This document shows, piece by piece, positions 1-38,700 of a stretch of DNA of 64,000 bases. Positions within the stretch are counted from its first letter, which is position 1; the number at the start of each line of letters is the position of its first letter. A program made the translations under genes and the position numbers. The DNA is from Apostichopus japonicus (taxonomy: Eukaryota > Echinodermata > Holothuroidea > Aspidochirotida > Stichopodidae). The notes below the pieces were generated by a model. The model was not told the DNA's origin. It did no database searches and was given only the letters and a program-made list of their open reading frames with translations. The stretch spans positions 25,024,077 to 25,088,076 of the forward strand of contig NC_092582.1 of the NCBI RefSeq assembly GCF_037975245.1, written 5' to 3'.

Positions 1-39
1 ACATAGTACAGTCCTGAAATAATGAAAGAAATATGTGGT

Positions 40-720
40 ACATGTTATGCATGTATGTGATTGGTGTGATACATGTTGTGTGATACATGTTATGTTATAC
101 AAGTATGTGATATGTGATACATGTGTGTGGTACATGTTATGTTATACAAGTATGTGATTTGTGTGATACATGTTGTATGTGCTACATGCAATATGTTAAA
201 CAAGTATGTGATATGTGTGATACATGTTGTATGTGATACATGCAATATGTTAAACAAGTATGTGATATGTGTGATACATGTTGTATGTGTGATACATGCA
301 ATATGTTATACAAGTATGATATGTGTGATACATGTTGTATGTGATACATGCAATATGTTATACAAGTATGTGATATGTATGATACATGTTGTATGTGCTA
401 TGCAATATGTTATACAAGTATGTGGTATGTGTGATACATGTTGTATGTGCTACATGCAATATGTTAAACAAGTATGTGATATGTGTGATACATGTTGTAT
501 GTGCTACATGCAATATGTTATACATGTATGTGGTATGTGTGATACATGTTGTATGTGCTACATGCAATATGTTAAACAAGTATGTGATATGTGTGATAAA
601 TGTTGTATGTGATACATGCAATATGTTATACAAGTATGTGATATGTGTGATACATGTTGTATGTGCTACATGCAATATGTTATTCATGTATGTGATACCT
701 GTTGTATGTGGTACATGATA
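40..720. repeat. 54-bp minisatellite (GTGATACATGTTGTATGT type)
   Basis: About 12 copies of a unit containing ACATGCAATATGTTA; the spacing between these anchors is mostly 54 bp (e.g. 452, 506, 560, 614, 668), with a few 53-56 bp units at the left. Because 54 is a multiple of three, long Cys/Val/Ile/Met-rich frames stay open on both strands (121-612 plus, 358-732 minus); these are artefacts of the repeat. It lies in an intron of the ABCC4-like gene, between exon 22 and the unseen next exon. Confidence 0.9.
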
Positions 721-1234
721 CACAGGCATCATATCTCAAGTGATGTTTAATATTTACCATAGTTTGTTGGTACATTACATAGCCCTGTACAGCTAGCTGT
801 CAAAGCACAACTTCAAACAGACGCATATTTTTGATATTTCATACGTCAACAAAACAGTAAAAGTGTTAATACTGTTTGCTGTAGTTATTCTGGTTTTCAA
901 GATATTCAACTGTGATCAATTTCTTGATTGCTCCTATAATAAGTTCAACTCCATGAGGACATTGTATTTTCCTCTTAGCAAATAGGAGGCAAACCGGTAA
1001 GAGAGGAGCAAAGCAGAGACTTGCAGGTGAAAAGTCACAACTCTCGACCCCAAATTTTATCCAAAAAAAAGTTTTCAAAAGTGAGTTTCGGAACCCCGCA
1101 AAATATCCCAAGGCATTAAGGAATGTTTTAATAACACAATAAATGCTACAAATGTTGCAAGCACAGTAGCTCAATTCTCCAGCTGATTTCAACGGAAATT
1201 GTACTCAACAGGAAATGAAGTTTCAAAAACCTAC
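721..1234. other. ABCC4-like intron sequence, nothing recognised
   Basis: Unique-looking AT-rich sequence between the 54-bp repeat and exon 22. No exon-like segment fits the expected NBD2 Walker A exon on the minus strand. Confidence 0.5.
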
Positions 1235-25532
<24,298 letters not shown>

Positions 25533-26781
25533 CTCCAAGAAGATGAACACAACCTCTAGTTTAATGTCTCTTTAAACGTTTATGTCCTTCACCTTGTGGC
25601 TTTCCACATCGTTAGAACTTTACCTGCGGATTAAGAAACTGAATGTGTGAGGTATATAATTAACATGTACAATGACATATTTCAGTTGATGCCATGGGCA
25701 TGCCAACATCACGTCACATTTTATAACAGCTGAGGATTATAATTAATAATCTTTCCGAATTTACTCTGTGGTACAGAGCTGTTTAATTCTCCATCCATGT
25801 GACTAACTTTGACAACACAAATTCTAGTTAAATTAATCCATGTCATAGTTTACAGGCCCAATGAAGTGGTAATTATGATAGTACTGTTGTGACCTGCTGT
25901 TGGATCCCAAGTAATGGTCCAAATCATACTATACTTGCAGTAGTCACTACTGGATCCTCAAGCAGTCACAACTTTGACACTGAAATGCTTGCTAGAGGAG
26001 TTTCACTATTTATGGACAAAATGTTTTAGGGCTAGGCCTAGGGCCTACTAGAAAGTAGAAGTTGACGGCAGGTCATAGTCAACCCTCCTAGAGCAAACTT
26101 TGGCTATAGACTCTATAGATACCAAGAGTTAGGCTTAATAATTTTCTATTCGAATTTACCACAAGACACAATGTTGTCTAGGAGTAGGAGTTGTAGGCAT
26201 GGGTTAATTGTCTAACTTTGGTCGCCTTAACTTTAGGCTACGCAATGCCTAGGTCTAATTGTTATTTGTTAGGCTATTCTTGTAGAGACCTGAGTAAACC
26301 AAACCAACAACACCTTGCCCTCACCCTGAGTTTGTTCATTCTCATTTGGTCAACTTTTATTATAGTATGCTTTTTATCCTAGTATTTCCGTAACTCGCAC
26401 TTGTAGTACCAGGCTCGAAGTTAGACTTAGTTTTTAAGGTCGACGAAGTCCCAACTTTAGATTACGTCTTTAGTCTGTAAGTGTTCGAAATACTGCGACA
26501 GTTGTACCATCTTATTTTGTTTGAAGCGAATTATCCCACAAGTTACCAAAACAAGCACTAGCTACGGACGCTGCTTACATATGGGGATGTCCCATATACT
26601 GTAGTGTTATTAATTATGCATACATATAATAGGGTCGGCTATTGAACTTCTGTTATTGATCATATGAGCCTATACCACTCGATAAGTTACGTACAGTTAC
26701 ACATCACGGTTTATGAGGTGACTGACTGGACTTAATACTAGCCCTTTTTCTCCCGCATATTCCTACCTATCTGATCTCAAA
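25533..26781. promoter_or_regulatory. divergent intergenic region, ABCC4-like / AP-3 mu
   Basis: The two start codons face away from each other about 1.25 kb apart, so both 5' UTRs and core promoters probably lie here. I see no obvious TATA box at a fixed distance from either start. The right half is enriched in TAGGCCTA/AGGCTA-like words, which also occur in AP-3 mu intron 1 and near 44800. An in-frame stop at 26719-26721 bounds the AP-3 mu reading frame. Shared regulation is possible but not shown. Confidence 0.4.
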
Positions 26782-29700
26782 ATGATCAGTAGCTTGTTTA
26801 TAATTAACGCTTCTGGGTGAGTTTTCTTCATACAGAAATGTCTAACATAGCCTATGCTGTATTTGTCCGTAGCCTGACTAGGCCAAAAGTAGGCTAGAAA
26901 TGGTAGTAGTATTTAGGTTAGGCTATAGCTTACAACTAACATTGTAGCCTAGGCAGTATCACTACAGTACAGGCCTAAGGTAGGCTTTACTGAGGACAGC
27001 ATTATGACCAAATCCAACGTTTTGTTTAAGTATTAAAGTGGTACACCACTCTTGAAGGTTGTTACTTATTTCAGCAGATTGATAGTGATAACCTTTCAGC
27101 AGTTTCACTCATTTGAATTTGAAGGTATAGGCTAGGCCCTATTCGAGGGATCTGTGTACTTCTGTTCTGCATTATGCTCTATTGAAATTCATGATTTTTA
27201 TACCATGTATCATAGAAAGTTAGCAAACATGAAGTTGAAGTAGGCCGTATCCAAGAAAATCTCCACATGCGTGTTTTTTTACAAATCTGATGCCAAACGA
27301 TGATGTAAATTTACAAAACATTTTCAAAAGTCAAAGTAAGCCGTATACATATCTAGGCTGGCCTAAACTGTTATTCGTTTGTGTCCAATGTAAAGAATGA
27401 ATAGGAGAACTGAATATTAAGTTATTGCATAAAAAATATTGCTATTATAGGAGGTCCATTAATATTATGCAAGTAAATTCTGCTTTTAAAGGCATTGAAG
27501 ACCAAATCGCATGCATCCATCTGAAAAAGTTAACTTTCTGTCGCTTACAAGTGACGTTTTGTTCGTGTCGCTTCAAAATGCAGACAGTTATGAAACGTGA
27601 TACCTTAATTGTTATCTTTAGCTGGACCTGAGATGTCCATCGCTGTATCGTTTGTATACTGTGCTGTGGGTATTGACCGCAGCTGTATGTTCTGACTGTA
27701 CACTAGTGTCTAATAACGGACTGTAGCAAGCTGTGTGTGTATTTTCTGGGATCAATGGTGATGTTTAACACTTCTGTTACACCTCATTCGAAACTAGGTC
27801 AAATTACCAGCCTTGGCCTTATCTGTGCTTCCACGGCAGGATATTAAGTACTGTAGTCTTGGACTAAGGCTAGATTCTATTAATATTATGGCAACTTGGG
27901 AGTTTGAATATATGATGGCAAGTGGGTGAAGGAGAAAGTACAGTTAGCTCTGGCAATGTTGACTGGGCATCCTTGCATCAAGAAGCTAGGATCGGCCTCC
28001 GGAGAGGCCCAGTTTTCTATAGTTTCTCCCTTTTAAACAGCCTAAGTTAGTACAAGGATATAGGCTAGGCCTGGCCTAAGTGTTATATGCTATAGCCACT
28101 AGATGGGTGCCATCGAGGAGTCCTAATGGTGCAACATTTCAATCGCTTTTTTCTGAATGTCGCAAAAGTTAAGAAGGAATGTAATTTTCCTTGCTACAAA
28201 ATAAATAGGAATGCATCGTTTAACATTGCCCATATTTCTATCAACAGTTTGGGCTGAATTGCCTTCTTTCTTCAAAATCTTAAAGACGGAACCTTCAGGC
28301 GCAGGAAATAAAATTCTTTATTTGCCTAGAAATACACCAGATATTTTAAAGTCTCAAGACACAAACTATTTCAAGCTAATCGCAGGAATCAATCCACAAA
28401 AAACATTCATGATGAAAATCAGATAAAATTGTTAAATTTTCAGATACCCACAGAAATATTTCTGACTGGCCTTGTATCTCTGTAAGGAATAAACAAAACA
28501 AAAAACAAAAACACGCACAGTGCCGTTTTTGTCCCTTCTGTTACTGTTTTTTGTCCCTTCTGTTACTGTTACTTGTCATTTAGCCTTTGAAGAAGATCCT
28601 GCTAGGATCGAAACGTCAGGCCAACTTACTTTTACACATTCTCCTACACAGGCTTTCTAGTGGATAAGCAGTTTGCTAACAGTTTTATTTTTTTAAGAAT
28701 CATTTGTATTAGTTACAGTATAAAGTTTAAGCATTGTTTTTTTTTTGGAAGCCAGAATGTTTGAGATCCAGAAATGAAACACTGAATCATTTTTAACTGT
28801 TTGTGAGTTTCTTTTGTGGTTAATCTTTCTACAGCGACATCTTTATGGAGAAACACTGGAAGAGTGTCATCAGTAGGTCTGTTTGTGACTACTTCTTTGA
28901 GGCTCAAGAAAAAGTAAGTTTATCTTTTGTAGTGAATGAATTCATATCACCATGAAAGTGATTTGAAAATGTGTAATACAGTTTGGCTAAATCTTTTGTA
29001 TTAAATAGTAATGTAGAGTTACAATAATAGTTTGTAAGAATTAGAGAGAGGAAGATGTATTATGGTAGTGTTTTGGGCGATCTATATAATCACAAAGCAT
29101 AATGTTGCATGTACATTGCACAAGGCTCTGATGTCACCCAGTATACAGTTTTACAACAGAGGACCAATAAGAACAAGTGGAACAGTTAATTGTGGTATGA
29201 CTGAAAATATGCCACAGAATAATATTCTGTAATAAACAGTATTACTGAAGATACAGTACTAGATGAAGTACTTGATAAAGCTTCAAACAGTACTTGATAC
29301 AGTACTACTAATACAGTACTAGATACAGCATTTATAAAGTATCATACACATTTGGTACAGTACCAGATACAGTACTACTGCAGATACAGATACAATACTA
29401 GATACAGTACTTGATAAAGTATCATATATAGTACTTGTTACAATACTACTAAAAAAATACAGTACTAGATACAGTACTTGGTACAGTACCAGATATAGTA
29501 AGTCTGCTGTAAATACAGTACGAGATACAGTACTACTGTAAATACAGTACTAGATACAGTACTTGATAAAGTATCATATATAGTACTTGGTACAATACTA
29601 GATACAGTACTACTGTAAATACAGTACTAGATACAGTACTTGATAAAGTATCATATATAGTACTTGGTACAATACTAGATACAGTACTAGATACAGTACT

Positions 29701-32700
29701 TGGTACAGTACCAGATATAGTAAGTCTGCTGTAAATACAGTACTAGATACAGTACTACTCTAAATACAGTACTTGATAAAGTCTTTGATATAGTATATGA
29801 TACAATGCATATAAAGTACTATATCCAGTACCTTTTTTTTTACAGAACTAGGTACTCCTAAATCTTTACTGATATTAACTGTCCAATATGCTACTTTCCT
29901 TTCAGGCTTCCAGTAATGAAGATGTTCCAGCAGTGATAGCTACACCACATCACTACCTCATTAGTATCTATCATAAACAACTGTACTTTGTAGCTGTAGT
30001 ACAAACTGAAGGTGAGTAAATGGGTGATAGCCACACCCCACTACTACCTCATTAGTATCTATCATAAACAACTGTACTTTGTAGCTGTAGTACAAACAGA
30101 AGGTGAGTACACGAGTGATAGCCACACCCCACTACTACCTCATTAGTATCTATCATAAACAACTGTACTTTGTAGCTGTAGTACAAACTGAAGGTGAGTA
30201 AATGGGTGATAGCCACACCCCACTACTACCTCATTAGTATCTATCATAAACAACTGTACTTTGTAGCTGTAGTACAAACTGAAGGTGAGTAAATGGGTGA
30301 TAGCCACACCCCACTACTACCTCATTAGTATCTATCATAAACAACTGTACTTTGTAGCTGTAGTACAAACTGAAGGTGAGTAAATGGGTGATAGCCACAC
30401 CCCACTACTACCTCATTAGTATCTATCATAAACAATTGTACTTTGTAGCTGTAGTACAAACTGAAGGTGAGTACACAGGTGATAGCCACACCATACTACT
30501 ACCTCATTAAGTATCTATCATAAATAACTGTACTGTAAGGCTGTGGTGCAAACTAAAACTGAAATTTCAAACGGTTGAATTATTTCTTTTTGAACTTGGT
30601 GAAGCTGAGAGTTAATTCCCTGCAAACAGAGCAAGTACCTATGTTTGATATACTTTGGGAATGTTCCTGTGAGGGATGTTCTTATTAGTGACATTGTAAT
30701 ATAATTCTGTCCTGTATATATAATTATATGAATTCCTGTAGTAACCAGGCTTATTTCTGTCCTCTTCTTACAGTCTCTCCTCTATTCGTGATTGAATTCC
30801 TTCATCGCATCATAAACACATTCGAAGACTATTTCAGTGATTGCACGGAAACTTCCATCAAGGAAAATTATGTTGTTGTCTATGAGGTGAGAAAATTATA
30901 AAGTTGGGGGTGTTTTTTCTTCTTTTTTCTTTGACAGTTTTAAAATTGTTTTGCTCTTAGGGTGATTTAACCTTGTCCTCCTAAAATAAACTGGTAGTGT
31001 TTCATCCCCAAATTCCACTTTCCTTCAAAAAACAAGTCTTTCAACTACTAGGACAGTGCTCTTTGAACTTTTGCATACATTTGCATACTTTTGCATACAT
31101 TATGATTGAATATACAGAGGCCAAGCTAGTTATAAGATTTCACTCTTTGAACAGGTCGAAAGCTTGATACCATCGGGCATCGGCATCTGTAGAAATAAAT
31201 CCCAGTCAACAAACCCAAGACTTATATTGAATACAGTTGTTTAAAATTGTTCTAGCTCACTGGAATCATTGTTCCTTCGAGCTGTGTCTAGTTGGAAGTA
31301 TTAGCAATAGCGTACCCTTCTAGGAGTGCAGGGCCAAAGTGAAATGAAATTAATTTGTTTCTTTTGTTATTTTCAGTTGTTGGAGGAGATGTTGGACAAT
31401 GGCTTCCCTTTGGCGACAGAATCAAACATTCTGAAAGAATTGATCAAACCTCCAAATATTCTGAGAACTGCAGTGAACATGGTAACAGGAAGCTCCAAGT
31501 AAGTTTATCTGACTTTTGAAAGTAAATGTGAACTTGTTGTGAAGACAACACTGTATCATTATCAATGTAACACATTAATAAATAAAACAGTTCATTTCAC
31601 TGTTTTTAAAAGAGGACAGAATTTCTTTGACAATAAAAGAATTAAAATCAGTGACCTAATGCTTTGCCAAACAATAATAAGGGATTCTTATTAACAATTT
31701 TAAGTTTTCAATATGTTTCTTTGATCCTTTCAAAAAAAAAATGTTTAGTCAAAAGTTCCCAGTTGATTTTCTTCCTATGGGATATATATTGATTTGCATA
31801 TTCAATGTGCAGTTTGGTAATTATGATTTCACTGTTTTACAACATTTGTTTTGTTTTTTCATATACATAACCAGTCTACGATATTTTTTTGTCTTTCCCT
31901 TAGTGTCAGTGATACGTTGCCCACCGGTCAATTATCCAATGTCCCGTGGAGACGTAGCGGTGTTAAATACACCAATAACGAAGCCTACTTTGATGTGATC
32001 GAGGAAGTCGATTGCATCATCGACAAAATGGTGAGTATAAACCAACCTTCAAGAAGTTATTAAAACATCCTCTACTCTAGGAAAAGAGAAAAGCGTCCAG
32101 CTACCCGAGGGAATTTCTTGTACACAATAACTTAAAATTCTTCCTCATCTTCCTATTATAATATGACAATTGTATGTTGTTGTAGTAGGTAAAAATGTCA
32201 ATTGTGTCAGACTGAATAACTTGGATTTCTACAGGGTATATTGATGTTAAAGGCATCAATGGTTTATTAGCAGGTTGTTGTTCAGGGTATATAGAAGTTA
32301 GAGGGATCTACACAAACAGGCATAATTTTATTCCGTACATAGTTGTTGCTCATGAATAATAGACCTACCGTACTCCTTCCTAGTTGGAACTGGAACCCAG
32401 CATGCACCTCCTAGATGCAGGGTAACACCACCTGCACTTCCTAGATGCAGGGTAACACCACCTGCACCTCCTGGATGCAGGGTAATGCCACCTGCACCTC
32501 CTAGATGCAGGGTAATGCCACCTGCACCTCCTAGATGCAGGGTAACACCACCTAACGTACCACTACCTTTATCCACCTGGCTACTCAAGAAAGACATTTT
32601 AATTTTGAAAGGAGAAACAAAGCCAATCATTATATGTACCTTATGTATGCTGATGATGAACAACTCCCATTAACAATGGAGAAGAAACTTGTTCTGTTTG

Positions 32701-35700
32701 GGACTCATAGTACGATGGCTTCGTAACTATTTTTTTTATTTGAAAAAACTTTATTTCAACCATCGTCATTTAACATAATAAGTATGAATAGTTATACAGA
32801 AAAGTGGGATAAGGTGTACCTTTAATCAGCTTGAAACTAAAGACATTATGAATTTAAAATGATAAAATAGGTTAAGGGGAATCCAAAGAAGCTATAACTA
32901 GCTTATGAAAGGTCCCCTTGAACAAAAAGACAGATATAGGGAAAACAAACAAAAGGAAACATCAACAATAGACAATTGTCTAAGTCAGGGCCTGCTGTTG
33001 TTGCAGTGAGCAGAAAATGATTTATTGGTCAAAGTTTGTGTAGCAGTGTTGTAGGCTCTGAATTTTGTCCCATATATAAAGTATTATAGTTCCCTGTGTA
33101 AAAAACTACCATTGATCTTTGTACTGGTATAGCAAGTTTGCCAGTTTGCATAGTATTTTGCTATGCTACGATACCGGATAAATGATTCCCTGAGTGAGTA
33201 ATAATGTTCAAGTAGCCACGTGGAGGTGGAACCTCTTAGTAGTATGCTTTTGTTTTCTGTTTGGATTTTATCATTGTGAAAGGAAAGTGTATTAGTGTTA
33301 CAGGGAACAAAATACTAATATTAATTGAAATGTTAAAGACTTCATCAATTTAGTGACAATGCATGCAGATTCCATTGTTTTTGAACAAGTCTATTCATCC
33401 CTCTTGTGTCATTTCTTCAGGGGTCGACGGTCTTTGCAGAGATCCAGGGGTACGTCGACTCCTCGGTCAAACTCTCCGGAATGCCTGACCTTACCATGTC
33501 CTTCGTGAATCACCGTCTCCTTGACGACGTCAGCTTTCACCCCTGTGTGAGGTACAAGAGATGGGAAGTAAGTGAATTCATTTTGGACTTGTACTCTGTA
33601 TTAGGATTACTATAACAATATGGTTCCCTTTATGGTACAGTTTGCTTTCAACCTTGTCACACTACAAGGTTTACCTGGTTCCAAAGATGGACGTGTGAAA
33701 ACTGTTATCCAACCTTTGTCGCTTTAATCGACCAAATCTATGCTTAATCCATCCTTACCACAAATTTTGTAAACGTTATTGAGTACACCAACTTTGTGGA
33801 AGGCAAAAGAAGAAGATACACAAAGACTGTGAAAACTGTTGTTTGCATTGTGTTGTAATGATGTGTCCAAGCCATTACGGTGTTTACACACAATTGAAAA
33901 TGACCAATCCATAAACAAATCAAATGGATGTTACATAAATTCAGTTGGCTGCTCTCAATGATTGAGTTATGCCAACTCTGTAGTACAAACCAGAAAATTT
34001 TGTGTCTCAAAAATGTAATGGAATGTTACAGCTGTTCAAGTACAAAAGCCTTAAGTTTTGATCATTCTTCCTGGTGCTACTTTGGTGAAATTAAGCAGTA
34101 GATTAAATTGCTGGTGTATCTAATCGTTCGTTAACAGTTAATTGTGGCAAAGTTAGTGCAATGGCAACTACAATAACACGCTGTTGAGTGAATAGTATTC
34201 TAGTATCTAGATCTGCAATCTTCTAGTTAGTTTAAAGGGTATCCAATTATGTGTGAATCTTATCTGGCTGGTAAAAATGATAAGAAGTCACTACCAAACG
34301 CAAGTACAGCTTTTAATAGGTCTCTTCCTTTAAGCTTCCTATTTATAAATGGTTTGAAATTTGTGCTGGAATATTAAAGAGCTGAAGTGGTAGATGTGAA
34401 TTTTTAAACTTTCTCTGCTAATTGTCCTTATCATAATGTGGGCAGTGAGAGGAGGAAGGGGGGGGGGGAGGGCAAGGTCAGAGGCAGGAAAGAAACTTGT
34501 TATTACTTGGGGTAAAATTCACCAATGTTTTGGCAAGAGCTGGTTGATTGACATCGTAACAGTTGAAACAATTTCTGTGTTTTTTGGGTATTTATTAAAA
34601 TCGTTCAGTTACCCATTTGCATCCAGAAGAAAAGTTTACAAAAATGGATCCTGCTTCAAAATTAAAACTTAACTTGTAAAAACAAGAGAGCAATCACATG
34701 GCCAAAATTCCAATGAAAGGAGACTCAAGCTGAACATCAGACAAGTCTGGGGAAGTAACCCCTCAGTTTTTTATGGCCATATCTTTTTTGCCTTGTCTTA
34801 AATAACAAGTCTTTTGCTCCGTCACTGATCACATGCTGACACATATTCCACAATGTGATTCCGATATTAGGTTTGATTGTGTTAAAACTCTCTAAAACAG
34901 GTTCTCTGTACTGAGATGGTTTCTCTATTCCACAATGTGATTCCGATATTAGGTTTGATTGTGTTAAAACTCTCTAAAACAGGTTCTCTGTACTGAGATG
35001 GTTTCTCTATTTCTTTTTATGTTGTTTTGTTCGCAGTCCGAGAGAGTGTTATCTTTTGTTCCACCTGATGGTAACTTCAGACTGCTTTCATACCATATAG
35101 GAGCATCAAAGTAAGTCCAACATAGGATAGCATGACAGCATAGTATACATGACACAGCTTAATAGCAGAGCACGGTACAGTAGCATAGCATCACAGCATC
35201 GCATAACATGTCATAGCACAGCATAACAGCATAGTGTACATGATGTAGCTTATAGCAGAGCATGGTGTAGCACTGTATCATACCATGACATACAGTATTA
35301 TAGCATCACAACATAGCATGTCATAGCATAGCATAACAGCATAGTGCATATAGCTTATAGCAGAGCAAGGTATAGCACTGTAGCATACCACGACATACAG
35401 TATCACAGCATTGTATAGCATGACAAAGCATATGTCATAGCATAGCCTGACAGCAAAGAGTATAAAGATTTTAGCCTGGTATAGTACTGTAGCATACCAT
35501 GACATACAGTAGCATAGCATCACAGCATTGCATAACATGGCATAGCATATGTCATAGCATTGCCTGACAGCAAAGAGTTTATAGCGTATATCCTGGTATA
35601 GTACTGTAGCATACTGTGACATACAGTAGCATATCATCACAACATTGCATAGCATGACATAGCAGAGCATGGTACAGCACAGTAGCATACCGTGACAAAC

Positions 35701-38700
35701 ATAGCATCACAGCACAGCATAGCAACTGTCATAGCATAGCATCACAGCATGGCAAAGCATATGTCATAGCATAGCATGATAGAGCTTAGCTTATCATGAC
35801 ATACCATAGCATATTGTGGTATGACAGGCCATTATTGTGTCAGTTGCCTTACATGATGCTATGGTAATAATTTCAATACTGATGTCGTATGTGTATTCTG
35901 TAGCCTCGTTTATCCAGCACCCATGGACATGCATGTTAGGAGAGATCTTCTTGTCATGGAAAACTTGGAAAAAGTCATGCAAGTTGGATCGAGCATTGTG
36001 CTGAAGTTTGATAAAGACTCTTCCAAACTTATAAGCAGAAAACATTTCAAAACTTACTGAAATTTTGGGATTGCCGCAAACTACCTATTTGGAGATAAGA
36101 TAAAGCCTTATTAACAACATCATCAAAAATGTTTGTTAGATATTGGTACATGTTATTTGCTTTGTATGCCTTCATTCAAAAAATGTAAGGTTTGTTCACA
36201 ATAATGTAACATTATTTTTTATTTGTCATGAAGTGTAGATGAGTATATCGTTAATGTAAATATTGTGTTTTTTTTCTTGTTAAGTTTAACAGCTATTCCG
36301 GTTTACGTGCGTCCTAACATAACGATACGAGAGGGTTCGGGTAAATTTGAACTCAGCATTGGACCAAAGCAAACCATGGGAAAACTGGTAAGGTTCTATT
36401 ATAACATATGTATAACAAAAGTAGAGTAATTAATCACTAGATTGTGCCACTTTCAAATGGTTTAACTGGTAAACAGTCCAACCGGGGTTCTGTTTACTGA
36501 GCATCAAAACCGCGATAGTCTGTGTTGCTGGTTGCTGCTGTGTTTAGGTCTCTTGAAACAACCATGAATTTTGCCTATCTGATGCTGGATAGAAGTTGTT
36601 CAGGTTACTGTGATTAGACAGTACCTTTACATTACAGAACAAGTCTCCTTTTATGATGTAAATTAGGTTGAGGGGAAAGAATAGATTTGTGGCTGGTACT
36701 TACTTTCGGGAAGTGGTCTAAACATGCCATGTTAACTTTGTAAAAATACCTTCTTTTCGTATCCGTCAGTCTTTTGGAATGAAAGGTTTTATCTAGGAGG
36801 ATGAAGCAGCAGTCACAAGTTTTCAAATCAGATCAGATTTTCAAATCATGAAATTATCAGGATAAAGTGTGATAAGTGGGGTGTTTTTTTGTGTTTTTTT
36901 GCATTATGATTTGTTTGATAAAGCATATGTCAATTGTGTCTTATAAAATTGATATAATAGTTGGGTTATTTTTAGTAGACAATGTTTACCAGTTTTGCAA
37001 GGAAGTAGTATTTCTTACTTGATCTCACAAGTCTCTTTTATGATTCGGCTATGTAATCACTATGCCTTGCTATACAAGAATTGATTGTTTGAATGTTGCG
37101 ATTACAGGTGATTACATCAGCTTTTTTGCGGTTGTTTGCGAAGCTCTGATAGTTTTACCGAATCTTAAAATAAGTTTTTTAAAACTAGGTCATAATGCTA
37201 TATTTTCTTATCAAGTCAAAGGTGAAAAAGTTCCATCTGATGTAAAAGATGTCTTTGCCAAGAAACATTTTCATGTTAACATTAGAAACATGAAAAAAGC
37301 ATTTTAGCAGTGCTAATATTCTTACAGTTTTTATCGTTGGTAAATAGGCTTTTATTATCGAACGATATCAACAATTGACAAAAATCACCTCAAAAATTGG
37401 CTGTAAGTTTCTCCGTACATCTGTCCATTTCTTCTTTCCATTTATATTCTTGTGCAGGTCGAAGACGTGGTTGTGACGTCAGATTTCCCTAAGCAAGTCT
37501 TAAACATGAGCCTGACACCCAATCAAGGCACCTACAGCTTTGACCCGGTCAACAAGACCCTCCGCTGGGAGGTCGGAAAGATCAATCCCCAGAAACAGAT
37601 TCCAACCATCAAGGGAACGGTGAGATGAATCAATTTATCTGATAAGTTTAACCCGAGCGGACTTGCTGCTCTCTATGACAAACTTCGCAGTCATAATGCA
37701 GTGAATCATTTCAATTATTTATTGGGCTATAGAAGTGCAAATATCTGTGGCATGTTTGTATTGTTCACAGTAACAAGAAGACTGGACAAATATAGAGCCC
37801 TCAATAAACTGCTAAACACACAAATTGGAACCCTAAATTATTGCCACTAGGGGTCTGTGTGCATCTAGGCGAATGTGTAATTCTTTTTATTTTCGTTGTG
37901 TTTGTTTCTTATTGTGCCTGTGAAATGATTGGTCAACCCATGGCAACCTTCTTGAATTTGCAAGATTCTGCAGAGATGTCGGCCATGTGCTTGTCTAGTA
38001 GTCATTTTATGTATGGAATAAACCTGTGTGATATGGTTGCTGGCAAAATATGTACTCCTGAGTCCTGATGGTAGATTATGTGTTCCATTATGATAAAAAA
38101 CTTGCTTATACCAAGCCACTTGACAAATCTGCTCATCATATTGCCGGTGCTGTGGCTGAGTGGATAAAGGCGGTGGCATTTGTAGCAATGAGGCTTAGCA
38201 ATCGGGAGGTTCGATTCCCGGCCGGGTCATAGTAAGATGAGTTTTTCATCCAAGAGCAATCTACGACTTTCCCGTCTGAAATGACTTTCTAATTTGAAAA
38301 GATTCCAAATTTGAGTTAAAATGTTGAATTGGAAGCCACCTGATGTGTAAGTTGTAATCCATAAGCCCTTGCGGGTTTCTCCCACATTTGTGGTCGCTTA
38401 AGCGTCGTAAAAATAACTGCTGATTATTATTATGATTATTGATTATTATATTTGAAAGAGTAACCAGCTTACAACACCTGACCCTTTAATGTACATGTCA
38501 GTTGACAATATGAATTTAACATGTGATCAGTAGACATCTAGTTTACTGGAACATTGCTGCCTGACCAAAGCTTCAAGCGGAAGCAGGTCATGTGACAAGT
38601 GGCCCACTTTAGTCTCAATTAATAATAATGGTTGACGTTTATTTGTTAACCCTAGCAGAATTATAAATATTCATAAGGTCAACATGTGAGTCATCCTTGT

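Noticed and set aside
40..720. Long open frames (163, 124 and 110 codons) in the left-edge repeat, possible Cys-rich protein
   Set aside because: The unit is 54 bp, so frames stay open on both strands; no start context, signal or domain, and the copies vary like non-coding repeat.
37062..37307. 81-codon plus-strand open frame in AP-3 mu intron 9
   Set aside because: Does not fit the AP-3 mu protein or any family I recognise, and exons 9 and 10 join in phase without it.
38148..38225. Functional tRNA gene
   Set aside because: A and B boxes are present but the acceptor stem does not pair, no clear anticodon arm, and the sequence continues into a SINE body and ATT tail.
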